A stretch of 64,000 bases of DNA from an uncultured Clostridia bacterium. GTDB taxonomy: Bacteria > Bacillota > Clostridia > Christensenellales > Aristaeellaceae. The position numbers and the translations under genes are program-made. The notes beneath the pieces were generated by a model. The model did not search any database. It worked only from the letters and a program-made list of their open reading frames with translations, and was not told the DNA's origin. The stretch spans positions 56,638-120,637 of the forward strand of contig CAKURR010000006.1 in the NCBI GenBank assembly GCA_934675735.1. The letters run 5' to 3'. Shown here in pieces: positions 43,947 through 52,928 of the stretch; position 1 is the stretch's first letter, and each line of letters opens with the position of its first letter.

Positions 43947-44935
43947 TGCGCGAAACGGCGGACGTCCTCGCCGCTGAACTCGATAATCGTCATGCGGCTC
44001 GGGTCGCAGAGCCGCGCGGCGATTCTGTCCTCATATTTTTCATAGAGCTGCTGCACCGAGCAGTTGGTGGTCAGAATCATCGGGCGCGACGCGTTGTGGC
44101 GCTCGCTGACGACGTGATAAATCGAGCCGACCGTCACGCCGCGCATCATCGGCTCACTGCCCAAATCATCGACGGCCAGCAGGTCGCAGGTCAGAATATC
44201 CTGCACCTGTTCCGCTCCGTCGCCGTTGAACAGATAGCGCCGCAGCGTCTCCATCAGCTTATACGCGGAGATAACCACGACCGAATACCCGCGTTCCAGC
44301 ACGCGCTGGGCGACGCAGTTGAGCAGAAACGTTTTGCCCAGACCCGACGCGCCATAGAGCAGCATGCCTTTGCCCGAGGCCGGCTCAAAGCCGTCGGCGT
44401 ACTGCTCGCAGATTTGGCGGATTTTGCGGATATACGCGCGCTGGGTGCTCTTTTTCCCCTCCATCGGCACATCCGGAAAAATCGATTCGTCAAAGGTTTC
44501 AAAATTCTGCGTTTTCAGGCCCTGCAAGCCGTCGTTGTCGTAAAGCCGATTGAGCACGGCGCGCTTGAGACAGACGCACTGCTCGTGCACCGGCTCGCCG
44601 ACATAACCCGTGTCCTTGCAGAGCGGGCAGCGGTAGACGGGCTGCAAATAATCCGCATCCAGCCCGCAGTTTGTCAGCTCCCGCCGAATTTCGGCGTTCA
44701 TCCGCTCCATCTGTTCCTTCATCGAGGAAGAAATCTGTGCGGCCTGTCCGGGCGCGGCGAACGCCTGCCGCATGCCGGAAAACAGCAGCTTCTGCCGGCG
44801 GGCCAGCAAATCCGCAATCGCGGGGCTTCGCTTTTCCGCCTCGTCGCGCCGCCGCTTTTCCTCGCTTAAATTCTTTGCGCGCCGGTTCTCCAATTCGGAA
44901 AGCGCCTCGCGCGTCACATTTTCACGGCTGAGCAT
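43943..44935 (-). CDS. DnaC/DnaI-like helicase loader ATPase
   Basis: A 330-residue AAA+ protein. The N-terminal helical region (about 1-95) is followed by a zinc module with CPLCKDTGYVG and CVCLKRA. The ATPase domain has Walker A YGASGLGKTFLLNCVA, Walker B LLAVDDLGSEP and a sensor segment ILTTNCSVQQLYEKY, split at TTNCSVQQL. It is the clostridial counterpart of B. subtilis DnaI, loading the replicative helicase. Its start codon overlaps the stop of the DnaD-domain gene upstream (TGATG), giving a two-gene primosome unit. Confidence 0.92.
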   Translation of the reverse strand: MLSRENVTREALSELENRRAKNLSEEKRRRDEAEKRSPAIADLLARRQKLLFSGMRQAFAAPGQAAQISSSMKEQMERMNAEIRRELTNCGLDADYLQPVYRCPLCKDTGYVGEPVHEQCVCLKRAVLNRLYDNDGLQGLKTQNFETFDESIFPDVPMEGKKSTQRAYIRKIRQICEQYADGFEPASGKGMLLYGASGLGKTFLLNCVAQRVLERGYSVVVISAYKLMETLRRYLFNGDGAEQVQDILTCDLLAVDDLGSEPMMRGVTVGSIYHVVSERHNASRPMILTTNCSVQQLYEKYEDRIAARLCDPSRMTIIEFSGEDVRRFAH

Positions 44936-46413
44936 CAGCTGTCCTCCTCGTCATCCAAATCGACGACCATGCGTTTATAATCGTCCTGCGTGTAATTGTG
45001 TTTGATAAATGTGTTCGGCCCGCTCGGCGCGGCGGCGCTCTGCGCGGGTCTGCCCGCTTCGCGCAGATGGCTTTCGTGCTCCTGTCTTGCGGCTTCGAGC
45101 GTGGAAATGCCCGCGCGGCTCCAGTCGCGCAGAATCCGCCCGATGAGCATCATCGGCGAACCCGCGCCGCGCGCATATTCCGCCGCCTGCACAATCAGCT
45201 CCTGCGTCATACCCAGCTCGCCCGCCCAGCGGCAGAGCAGGTCGCGGTCGGGCGCGTTGGGGCGCTTCTCCATCCCCGCCGCCGCATAGATTTCGCGCAG
45301 CTGGCCGTTGAGCATGCGGGTTCTCGCCGATTCGGCGCGAACCGCTTCGGGCGTGTTCAGCCCGCGTCTGCGCCAATCCTGCAAATACGCGTCCACATCA
45401 TCCATATTGCCGCCGCCCGCCTTGCTGTGCGCCGCCTTCACCGCCAGAAGAATCAGCTCGTTATCCGCGCCCTGTTCGTGCCAGGTCTCGATGGCGGCTA
45501 AATCATCCGACGTCGGCGTTTTGCCCGTCACGCCCAATCCGGCGTAAACCTCGCGGGCAAAGCCACGCGCCTCGTGCTCGGTCTGCATGCCCGTTTCCAG
45601 CGCGATGACCTCGTGGCGGCCGAGCTGGTGCTGGCGCATGAGAATGCCGTTGAGATACGCCATCGTCGGCGTGCCCTTCGTCGTCTCGCGGCAGGCCTCC
45701 TGCACGGCTTCGGGCGTGAAGCCCCATTCGTCAATCCACGTCTTGTACATGGCTTTTTCGTCTTCGCTGGGCGCGCGGCGCTGGCCGAGACGGGCCAGCA
45801 GCCTGCGCAGCTGCTGCTCGCGCTCCCTGCCCATGATGACGATTTTTTCCACGTCGTCCACCGTGCGGATGCCGCTCTGCGCCCACTCCTTGGCGCGCCC
45901 GTCCGCAACCTTCATCGAAACGCGGCCGCGGCTGTTTTCCATCTCGGTTTGCAGCAGCATCAGCACGACTTCCTCCGGCAGCTCGAGCACCTGAATCCAG
46001 TCGTTGATAAGGTTGATTTCATCCGGCTTGAGCGTGCGCTTGAGGATGCGCTCGGCTTCCTCGATGAACTTTTGATTATACAGCTTTTCCCCCGGGTTTT
46101 CCGCCCGCGTGAGCGTCAGCTGCTTCAGATTATAAAGCGTATACGCCACGGGATTGTCGCCGACCCGACGCACAAGCCCGTCCCTCGTCCAGTATTTGAA
46201 CGCGCGCTCCACGTCCTCCTCCGTCATATCCAAATCCTTGGCCATGGCGGAGAGCGACATGCGCGGCGACGGATGATAGCAGAGCATCAGCGCGTAGAGA
46301 TAGACCTTCACAAAATCGCCGGGCGCGTGCAGCATATACTCGGTGATGAACATATTTTCCACGGGTGTGGAATCAAACAGCGCGGCGCTGTCGTCAAACG
46401 CGCAAAACGCCAT
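44935..46413 (-). CDS. DnaD-domain replication initiation protein with four repeats
   Basis: A 492-residue primosomal protein. The N-terminal winged helix spans about 15-105 (MSLSAMAKDLDMTEEDVERA, WTRDGLVRR). Four successive helical DnaB_2/DnaD-type repeats follow: about 115-195 (INDWIQVLELPEEVVLMLL), 205-270 (YKTWIDEWGFTPEAVQEAC), 285-360 (IETWHEQGADNELILLAV) and 375-445 (LCRWAGELGMTQELIVQAA). Each ends in a W-x-x-x-G-hydrophobic-x-T motif or a variant of it. Standard DnaD has one such repeat and DnaB two, so the protein is enlarged. It is coupled to the helicase loader downstream. Confidence 0.88.
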   Translation of the reverse strand: MAFCAFDDSAALFDSTPVENMFITEYMLHAPGDFVKVYLYALMLCYHPSPRMSLSAMAKDLDMTEEDVERAFKYWTRDGLVRRVGDNPVAYTLYNLKQLTLTRAENPGEKLYNQKFIEEAERILKRTLKPDEINLINDWIQVLELPEEVVLMLLQTEMENSRGRVSMKVADGRAKEWAQSGIRTVDDVEKIVIMGREREQQLRRLLARLGQRRAPSEDEKAMYKTWIDEWGFTPEAVQEACRETTKGTPTMAYLNGILMRQHQLGRHEVIALETGMQTEHEARGFAREVYAGLGVTGKTPTSDDLAAIETWHEQGADNELILLAVKAAHSKAGGGNMDDVDAYLQDWRRRGLNTPEAVRAESARTRMLNGQLREIYAAAGMEKRPNAPDRDLLCRWAGELGMTQELIVQAAEYARGAGSPMMLIGRILRDWSRAGISTLEAARQEHESHLREAGRPAQSAAAPSGPNTFIKHNYTQDDYKRMVVDLDDEEDS

Positions 46414-46448
46414 GTTTCTTCCCCCTTTGCGTCCCTTTTAACCTGTCT

Positions 46449-46478
46449 ATTGTATCACACGGCGGGGCGGCTTGGCAA
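46449..46478 (-). promoter_or_regulatory. Promoter of the DnaD-loader pair
   Basis: On the minus strand TTGCCA (46473-46478), 18 bp, TACAAT (46449-46454). Confidence 0.7.
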
Positions 46479-46509
46479 GGCGGGCGAAAGGAATGAGATT
46501 GTTTCATCC

Positions 46510-46538
46510 TTGACAAATTCTGCCGCGTGTGTTACAGT
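46510..46538 (+). promoter_or_regulatory. Promoter of the flavoprotein reductase gene
   Basis: TTGACA (46510-46515), 17 bp, TACAGT (46533-46538). Confidence 0.75.
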
Positions 46539-46609
46539 ATTTCCCGTCTTTTTGATTATGTTCCTATGAACAGATCATTCCGTTTGTTACACACAAGGAG
46601 GTATTTCCG

Positions 46610-48655
46610 ATGAAAAGGGGGATTCTTGCCGCTCTGGCGCTCGCTCTGGCTCTGCCGGCCGGTGCGCTGGGTGACGCCGCCTACACCGCGGGCACCTACT
46701 CTGCCGAAGCGCAGGGCATGGAGAGCGCGGTCAAGGTGACGGTCACTGTCAGCGACAGCGCCATCACCGATCTGACCATCGACGTTTCCGGCGAGACCGC
46801 GGGTCTGGGCACGGAGGTCGGTGAGCCGCTCAAAGCCGCCATTCTGGATGCGCAGAGCGCGGATGTGGACGGCGTGACCGGCGCGACCGTGTCCAGCAAC
46901 GCCGTCAAGACCGCCGTCAAGGCCTGTCTGGATGAAGCGTCCGGCGCGGCCGCGTGGGACGGCAAATTCACCGCGGGCACGTACACCGCAAGCGCGACGG
47001 GCAAAAACGGCCCGCTGACCGTGGAGGTCACGTTCTCCGAGGACGCGATGACCGATATCAAGGTCACCGATCACACCGAAACCTACGGCCTCGGCTACGG
47101 CATCAGCACTGCCCCGATCGATATGCTGCCGGGCGTGATTCTGACCGCGCAGTCTGTCGATGTGGACAGCGTGTCCAGCGCAACCGTGACCAGCAACGCC
47201 ATCAAGACCGCCGTCGCGGACTGCATCGCGCAGGCGGGCGGCGACGCGCAGGCGCTCAAATCCGTTGCGGAAAAAGAGTCTGTGCAGGACGCGGTTTATG
47301 ACGTGGATGTGGTCGTCGTCGGCGCAGGCGCCGCGGGTCTGGCCGCCGCGAACACCGCGCTTGAAGCGGGCGCGAACGTCATGATTCTGGAAAAGACCGG
47401 CGTGACCGGCGGTTCCACCGCGCGCAGCGGCGGCAAGATTCTCGGCGCGGGCACCGAGTGGCAGACCGCTCAGGGCTTCACCGATACGCCGGATATGATG
47501 TATGACTACCTGATGAGCTTCGACCGCGACGGCATCATGGATGCGGATCTGGTTCGCGCCTTCTGCGACAACTCCGCCGAGAACATCCAGTGGCTGGTGG
47601 ATCGCGGCGTGCAGATGCAGGATGTCGAGCCGATTCACAGCTCCCTGACCCCTTGGCGTGTGCACAACGTCAAGGGCGGCGGCGGCCAGACCAGCGGCCA
47701 CGGCGGCCAGTTCACCGCCCCGCTGACCAACCTCTACGAGGGCAACGGCGGCAAGATTCTCTATAACTGCACCGCTAACGAGCTGATGACCGACGAAAAC
47801 GGCGCGGTTGTCGGCGTGAAGGGCGCGATGGCCGACGGCAGCACCGTCACCGTGAACGCCAAGAGCGTGATTCTCGCCACCGGCGGCTATGCGCACAACG
47901 AAGAGATGCTCAGCCGCTACAACGACTTCCTCCCCACCAACATCTACTCCGGCGTGCCGATGGCCAACGTCGGCGACGGTCTGGTGATGGCCGAGGCGGT
48001 CGGCGCGAAGAACTTTGACGCGCCGGGTCTCCAGCTGGTTTACGTCAGCTACGACTGCTATGTCGGCATCAACGAGGAATCCGGTCTGATTGTGACCAAT
48101 AAGGGCGAGCGCGTCGTCAACGAGTGGAGCTATCAGTCCCACGTGGCGCAGGCGCTGGCCGACGCCAAGAGCCCGTGCGGCTACTACATCACCGCCGTCA
48201 AAAACGGCGCGTGCGTCGAGCCGTATCCGATGCTGGCCTGGGGCGTGACGATGGAGAACGTGCCGCATGCGGCGACCATCGCCGAGCTGGCCGAGCAGAT
48301 CGGCATGGATGCTTCCGCGCTGGAAGCGACCGTGACCCGCTACAACGAGCTTTGCGAAAAGGGCGAGGATGAGGACTTCGGCAAGCCCGCCGAATACATG
48401 ATTCCGGTCGAGGGCGAGACCTACTACGCCTTCTACATGACGCCGGGCTCCTCTGTCACCTTCGGCGGTCTGCAAATCGACACCGACGCGCATGTGCTGG
48501 ATACCAACGACCAGCCGATTTCCGGTCTGTATGCCGCGGGCGAAGTCGCCTTCACCGGCCTGTTTGACGCGGAATATCCGTGCTGCGGCATGGCCATCGG
48601 CTCTGCCGTGTACTATGGCCGCGTTGCGGCGACCAACGCCGTCGCGGGCAAGTAA
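46610..48655 (+). CDS. Secreted fumarate-reductase-family flavoprotein with tandem FMN-binding domains
   Basis: A 681-residue exported reductase. A Sec signal peptide (KRGILAALALALALPAGALG) is cut near 21 and there is no lipobox cysteine. Two FMN_bind domains follow (about 25-110 and 120-215), with flavinylation-type motifs DGVTGATVSSNAV and DSVSSATVTSNAI; the second has Ser-Ser where the first has Thr-Gly. The FAD_binding_2 domain starts VVVVGAGAAGLAAANTALEA near 236 and includes GGSTARSGGKILGAG and ILATGGYAHN. It is related to urocanate/fumarate reductases used in anaerobic extracellular electron transfer. The acceptor is unknown and no flavin transferase (ApbE) is adjacent. Strong promoter and terminator frame it as monocistronic. 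Confidence 0.92.
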   Translation: MKRGILAALALALALPAGALGDAAYTAGTYSAEAQGMESAVKVTVTVSDSAITDLTIDVSGETAGLGTEVGEPLKAAILDAQSADVDGVTGATVSSNAVKTAVKACLDEASGAAAWDGKFTAGTYTASATGKNGPLTVEVTFSEDAMTDIKVTDHTETYGLGYGISTAPIDMLPGVILTAQSVDVDSVSSATVTSNAIKTAVADCIAQAGGDAQALKSVAEKESVQDAVYDVDVVVVGAGAAGLAAANTALEAGANVMILEKTGVTGGSTARSGGKILGAGTEWQTAQGFTDTPDMMYDYLMSFDRDGIMDADLVRAFCDNSAENIQWLVDRGVQMQDVEPIHSSLTPWRVHNVKGGGGQTSGHGGQFTAPLTNLYEGNGGKILYNCTANELMTDENGAVVGVKGAMADGSTVTVNAKSVILATGGYAHNEEMLSRYNDFLPTNIYSGVPMANVGDGLVMAEAVGAKNFDAPGLQLVYVSYDCYVGINEESGLIVTNKGERVVNEWSYQSHVAQALADAKSPCGYYITAVKNGACVEPYPMLAWGVTMENVPHAATIAELAEQIGMDASALEATVTRYNELCEKGEDEDFGKPAEYMIPVEGETYYAFYMTPGSSVTFGGLQIDTDAHVLDTNDQPISGLYAAGEVAFTGLFDAEYPCCGMAIGSAVYYGRVAATNAVAGK

Positions 48656-48673
48656 ACTTTCCCCAGCTTTTCG

Positions 48674-48700
48674 GGAGGTCTCTTCGGAGACCTCCTTTTT
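48674..48700 (+). terminator. Terminator of the flavoprotein gene
   Basis: GGAGGTCTC-TTCG-GAGACCTCC followed by TTTTT: a perfect 9-bp stem with a UUCG tetraloop. Confidence 0.95.
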
Positions 48701-48716
48701 GTTGCCTCCCCGTCGC

Positions 48717-48745
48717 TTGACAGTTCTCCCCGTCGGGTTTACAAT
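48717..48745 (+). promoter_or_regulatory. Promoter of the small anchored protein and probably dnaE
   Basis: TTGACA (48717-48722), 17 bp, TACAAT (48740-48745), just after the UUCG terminator. Confidence 0.85.
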
Positions 48746-48782
48746 AAGAATGGTTTATTTTCATTTTCTAAAAGGAGCCTTC

Positions 48783-49346
48783 ATGAAAAAATCCACGCTT
48801 CACTATATACTCGCGCTTATCGTCTGTTTTGCCGTCGGCTGCGGCATTGCGCTGGGGCTGAACGCCTATGACAAAAAAGCCGAGCGCATCACCCCGATTT
48901 CGGGCGGACAGACCATTGATTTTTCGGCCTACGGCTTCACCCTGACCGTGCCGGATGACTTCGCGCTCAACGATTACACCACCAACAACGCGGCGGAGGG
49001 CGGCAGCGCGCTCTTTGCCGGATGCGCCTACGGCGAGGCGGGCGAGCTGTATATCTTCTGCTACAACAACGAGTCGGGCGACGCGCTGAAGCAGTATAAC
49101 GCACAGGAGGTCGTCACCTATTACATGAACGCGGGCGCGACCGACGTGCGCATGCGCACGCTCGGCGGCCGACGCTTCATCTGCTATCGCGCGGCGGTTG
49201 ACGGACAGGACGGCGAAGAGACCTGGGATACCTACGAAACCTGGAACGAGGATATCCAGATTTCCTTTGAAACCCGCATGCGTCCCGACGACGTTCTGCC
49301 GATTCTGGCCACCATTTCGTTCACTCCGCTCGCACAAGAGAACTGA
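48783..49346 (+). CDS. Small membrane-anchored protein of unknown function
   Basis: A 187-residue protein with one N-terminal hydrophobic segment (about 7-26, YILALIVCFAVGCGIALGL) and a soluble extracellular domain. The short VGC could be a degenerate lipobox, but the usual leucine at -3 is missing, so an uncleaved anchor is more likely. The domain reads FSAYGFTLTVPDDFALNDYT near the start and ISFETRMRPDDVLPILATIS near the end, resembling small stress- or surface-associated proteins without a named family. AAAGGAG precedes the ATG. It shares a promoter with dnaE, which begins 15 nt after its stop. Confidence 0.75.
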   Translation: MKKSTLHYILALIVCFAVGCGIALGLNAYDKKAERITPISGGQTIDFSAYGFTLTVPDDFALNDYTTNNAAEGGSALFAGCAYGEAGELYIFCYNNESGDALKQYNAQEVVTYYMNAGATDVRMRTLGGRRFICYRAAVDGQDGEETWDTYETWNEDIQISFETRMRPDDVLPILATISFTPLAQEN

Positions 49347-49361
49347 CAAGGAGCATGTTTC

Positions 49362-52300
49362 ATGGCTTTCGCACATCTTCATCTGCATACCGAATACAGT
49401 CTGTTGGACGGCGCAAACCGCATCGGCCCGCTGCTTGACCGCGTCAAAGAACTGGGCATGGACGCCTGCGCCATCACCGACCACGGCGTGATGTATGGCG
49501 TGGTCGATTTTTATACCGAAGCAAAAAAGCGCGGCATTCATCCGGTCATCGGCTGCGAAATCTATGTGTGCGAAAACATGGATGACCGCAGCGCCGCCAA
49601 CGGCATGCGCGCCATGAATCACCTGATTCTGCTGTGCGAAACTCAGGAGGGCTATCAAAACCTGACCAAACTGGTCAGCGAGGGCTGGACGCGCGGCTTC
49701 TATTACCGCCCCCGCGTGGATATGGCGACGCTGAAAAAATACAGCAAGGGCCTGATTGCTTCGAGCGCGTGCCTTTCCGGCAAGCTGGACAGGCTGCTGC
49801 TCGACGGCAATTTTGAATCCGCCTGCGCCCACGCCCGCGAGATGGAAAATATCTTCGGCAAGGGCAATTATTTCGTGGAAATCATGGACCACGATTTGGA
49901 GGACGAGAAGCGCGTCGTGCCGCTGCTCGTGCAGGTCAGCCGCGAAACGGGCATCCCCCTGCTGGCGACGAACGACTGCCACTACCTCCGCCGCGAGGAC
50001 GCGGATGCGCAGGAAGTGCTCATGTGCATCCAGACAGGCAAGACGCTCGACGACACCAACCGCATGCGCATGGAAACCCGCGAGCTGTACGTCAAGAGCG
50101 AAGAGGAAATGCGCAAGGTTTTCCCCGAATACGCCGATGCCATCGAGCGCACAGAGGAAGTTGCCAAGCGCTGCCACGTCGATTTTGTGTTCGGCGAAAC
50201 CAAACTGCCCCGCTTCCCCACCGAGGCGGGCGAAACCAGCGAGCAGATGTTCCGCCGCCTGTGCGAAAAGGGCCTTGCCGAGCGCTATCGGCCCGTGACC
50301 CGGGAGGCCCGCGACCGCATGGAATACGAAATCGGCGTGATTTCCAAGATGGGTTACGTCGATTACTTCCTGATTGTGTGGGATTTCATCAACTACGCGC
50401 GCAGTCAGGGCATTGTCGTCGGCCCGGGGCGCGGCTCGGGCGCAGGCTCTATCGTCGCCTACTGCATGTATATCACCCAGCTCGACCCGCTGCGTTACAG
50501 CCTGCTGTTCGAGCGATTCCTCAATCCCGAGCGCGTCTCCATGCCGGATATCGACGTGGATTTCTGCTACGAGCGCCGTCAGGAGGTCATCGATTACGTC
50601 GCCCGCCGCTACGGCGCGGATCACGTCAGCCAGATTATCACGTTCGGAACGATGAGCGCCCGCGCCGTCGTGCGCGACGTGGGACGCGTGCTGGGCTACC
50701 CGTATGCCGACGTGGACGCGGTTTCCAAATCAATTCCCTTCGAGCTGAACATGACGCTCGCCCGCGCGCTGGAAATCTCGCCCGAGCTGAAAAAGAACTA
50801 TCAGGAGGACGCGCGCGTCAAGCGCCTCATCGACACGAGCCGCGCGCTCGAAGGTCTGCCCCGCCACGCCTCCACCCACGCGGCGGGCGTACTCATCACC
50901 GATAAACCCGTCACCGACTACGTGCCGCTTCAGCGCAACGACGAGGTCATCACCACCCAGTTCCCGATGGGCACGATTGAAAAGCTTGGCCTGCTCAAGA
51001 TGGATTTCCTCGGTCTGCGCACGCTGACCGTCATCCGCGACGCGCTCGACCTGATGCGCGACGCGGGCGTGGATATGAAGGCCGAGGATATCCCGCTGGA
51101 TGACAAGGCCGTGTACGACATGATTTCCGAGGGCGAAACGGACGGCGTGTTCCAGCTCGAATCCGGCGGCATGCGCAGCTTCCTGTCGAGCATGAAGCCG
51201 CAGAATTTTGAAGACATCATCGCCGCCATTTCGCTTTACCGCCCCGGCCCGATGGATTCCATTCCCCGCTACATCGAGGGCAAAAACAACCCCGAGGCCA
51301 TTCACTACCTGCACCCCAAGCTCAAGCCCATTCTGGACGTCACCTACGGCTGCATGGTCTATCAGGAGCAGGTCATGCAGATTGTGCGCGATTTGGCAGG
51401 CTATTCGTATGGTCGAAGCGACCTTGTGCGCCGCGCGATGGCGAAAAAGAAGCACGACGTGATGGCCAAGGAGCGCGAAATCTTCATCAACGGTCTGGAA
51501 GAGGACGGTAAAATCGTCGTACCCGGCTGTGTGCGCAACGGCGTGAGCGCCGAAATCGCCAGCCAGCTTTTCGACGAAATGACCGCCTTCGCGTCCTACG
51601 CGTTCAACAAATCCCACGCGGCGGCTTACGGCGTGGTCGCTGTGCGCACGGGCTGGCTCAAGCGCCACTATCCGGTGCAGTTCTTCGCCGCGCTGCTCAA
51701 TTCCGTCTCTTCCGACAGCGGCAAGGTTGCGGAGTATTCGCAGTATTGCCGCAAGCACGGCATTCCGCTGCTTCCGCCGGATATCAACCAAAGCGTGCGC
51801 AAGTTCTCCGTCGGCAAAAATGCGGAGGGCGTGAGCGGTATCCGCTTCGGTCTCGGCGCTATCAAATCCTGCGGCGATAAGGCCATCGATTCCATCATCG
51901 AGCAGCGGCGCAGGGGCGGCCCGTATAAGGATATCTTCGATTTCTGCACGCGCATGGATTCCGAGCAGGTCAACAAGCGCGTCGTCGAATCGCTGATTCT
52001 TTCCGGCGCGATGGATTGCACCAGCGCAAGGCGCACCCAGCTGATGGCCGTATATGAGAGCGCGCTGGACGGCGCAAACAAGAGCCGCCGCAGCAACGTG
52101 GCCGGGCAGTTGTCGCTCTTCGGCGACGGCCTGCTCGATGAGGTCAAGCCCGCCTTGCCGGATATCCCCGAATACAATCTGCGCACGATGCTCAGTCTGG
52201 AAAAAAACGTGACCGGATTGTATATTTCCGGCCATCCGCTCGGCGATTACGGCAAAGCGCTTTCCGCGCTGGAGATGAATACCGCGCGCCTGGCCGAGCT

Positions 52301-52868
52301 GCTCGAAGCGCCCGACCACGGCCTGTCCGCCGACGGCATGCGCGTGCGCATGGGCGGCATGCTCACCGAAGTGCGCCAGAAGGCCACCAAGGCGGGCAAC
52401 CTGATGGGCTTTGCCACGCTTGAGGATTTGACCGGAACGGTTGAGGCGCTCGTTTTCCCGAAGGTGCTTGAGCGCGTCTCCACCGAGTTGATGCCCGATA
52501 CCGCCGTGGTGCTCGGCGGCCGCCTCTCCATCCGCGAAGAAGAGGACCCGAAACTGCTGCTGGATACCGTCGAGCCGCTCTATACCGACGCGGAGCTCAG
52601 CCAGATGATCGACACCGGCGCGCTCTCCCCCGCCGCCAAACAGCTTCTGCCGGGCAGCACGCTCTATCTGCGCCTGCCCAGCGACAGCGCCATCGGCATG
52701 ATTCAGCCCGTTCTGCGGCGCTTCTCCGGCCCAAAACCCGTCATTCTCTATATTGAAAGCACGGGTGCCAAGTTGCGTGCCCCGCAAAACCTTTTCGTTT
52801 CCCCCACACAGGAATTGGTCGATACCCTTTCGGATATGCTCGGCGCAAAAAACGTCGTGCTGAAATAA
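49362..52868 (+). CDS. dnaE: DNA polymerase III subunit alpha DnaE
   Basis: A replicative polymerase of the DnaE1/DnaE3 type, 1168 residues. The PHP domain opens with AHLHLHTEYSLLDGANRIGP and AITDHGVMYG. The palm carries VGPGRGSGAGSIVAYC and the catalytic acids in MPDIDVDFCYERRQEVIDYV (split at PDIDVDFCYERR, about 393). The helix-hairpin-helix segment and a C-terminal OB fold (about 980-1060, VRMGGMLTEVRQKATKAG) are present. It has no intein and no 3'-5' exonuclease insertion. AAGGAG lies before the ATG. It follows the small anchored gene by 15 nt and ends before a bidirectional terminator. Confidence 0.97.
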   Translation: MAFAHLHLHTEYSLLDGANRIGPLLDRVKELGMDACAITDHGVMYGVVDFYTEAKKRGIHPVIGCEIYVCENMDDRSAANGMRAMNHLILLCETQEGYQNLTKLVSEGWTRGFYYRPRVDMATLKKYSKGLIASSACLSGKLDRLLLDGNFESACAHAREMENIFGKGNYFVEIMDHDLEDEKRVVPLLVQVSRETGIPLLATNDCHYLRREDADAQEVLMCIQTGKTLDDTNRMRMETRELYVKSEEEMRKVFPEYADAIERTEEVAKRCHVDFVFGETKLPRFPTEAGETSEQMFRRLCEKGLAERYRPVTREARDRMEYEIGVISKMGYVDYFLIVWDFINYARSQGIVVGPGRGSGAGSIVAYCMYITQLDPLRYSLLFERFLNPERVSMPDIDVDFCYERRQEVIDYVARRYGADHVSQIITFGTMSARAVVRDVGRVLGYPYADVDAVSKSIPFELNMTLARALEISPELKKNYQEDARVKRLIDTSRALEGLPRHASTHAAGVLITDKPVTDYVPLQRNDEVITTQFPMGTIEKLGLLKMDFLGLRTLTVIRDALDLMRDAGVDMKAEDIPLDDKAVYDMISEGETDGVFQLESGGMRSFLSSMKPQNFEDIIAAISLYRPGPMDSIPRYIEGKNNPEAIHYLHPKLKPILDVTYGCMVYQEQVMQIVRDLAGYSYGRSDLVRRAMAKKKHDVMAKEREIFINGLEEDGKIVVPGCVRNGVSAEIASQLFDEMTAFASYAFNKSHAAAYGVVAVRTGWLKRHYPVQFFAALLNSVSSDSGKVAEYSQYCRKHGIPLLPPDINQSVRKFSVGKNAEGVSGIRFGLGAIKSCGDKAIDSIIEQRRRGGPYKDIFDFCTRMDSEQVNKRVVESLILSGAMDCTSARRTQLMAVYESALDGANKSRRSNVAGQLSLFGDGLLDEVKPALPDIPEYNLRTMLSLEKNVTGLYISGHPLGDYGKALSALEMNTARLAELLEAPDHGLSADGMRVRMGGMLTEVRQKATKAGNLMGFATLEDLTGTVEALVFPKVLERVSTELMPDTAVVLGGRLSIREEEDPKLLLDTVEPLYTDAELSQMIDTGALSPAAKQLLPGSTLYLRLPSDSAIGMIQPVLRRFSGPKPVILYIESTGAKLRAPQNLFVSPTQELVDTLSDMLGAKNVVLK

Positions 52869-52886
52869 TTTTTCTATCCCTTATAC

Positions 52887-52919
52887 AAAAAGCAGAAGCC
52901 CGCATAGCTTCTGCCTTTT
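52887..52919. terminator. Bidirectional terminator between dnaE and the SH3b gene
   Basis: The stem GCAGAAGC / GCTTCTGC (52892-52914) has AAAAA on the left and CTTTT on the right, serving the two convergent genes. Confidence 0.85.
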
Positions 52920-52928
52920 CATATTGCC

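Noticed and set aside
50730..52787. A 685-codon minus-strand open frame inside dnaE
   Set aside because: A compositional shadow, rich in His/Arg/Ala runs typical of antisense reading in GC-rich DNA, with no promoter or ribosome-binding site.
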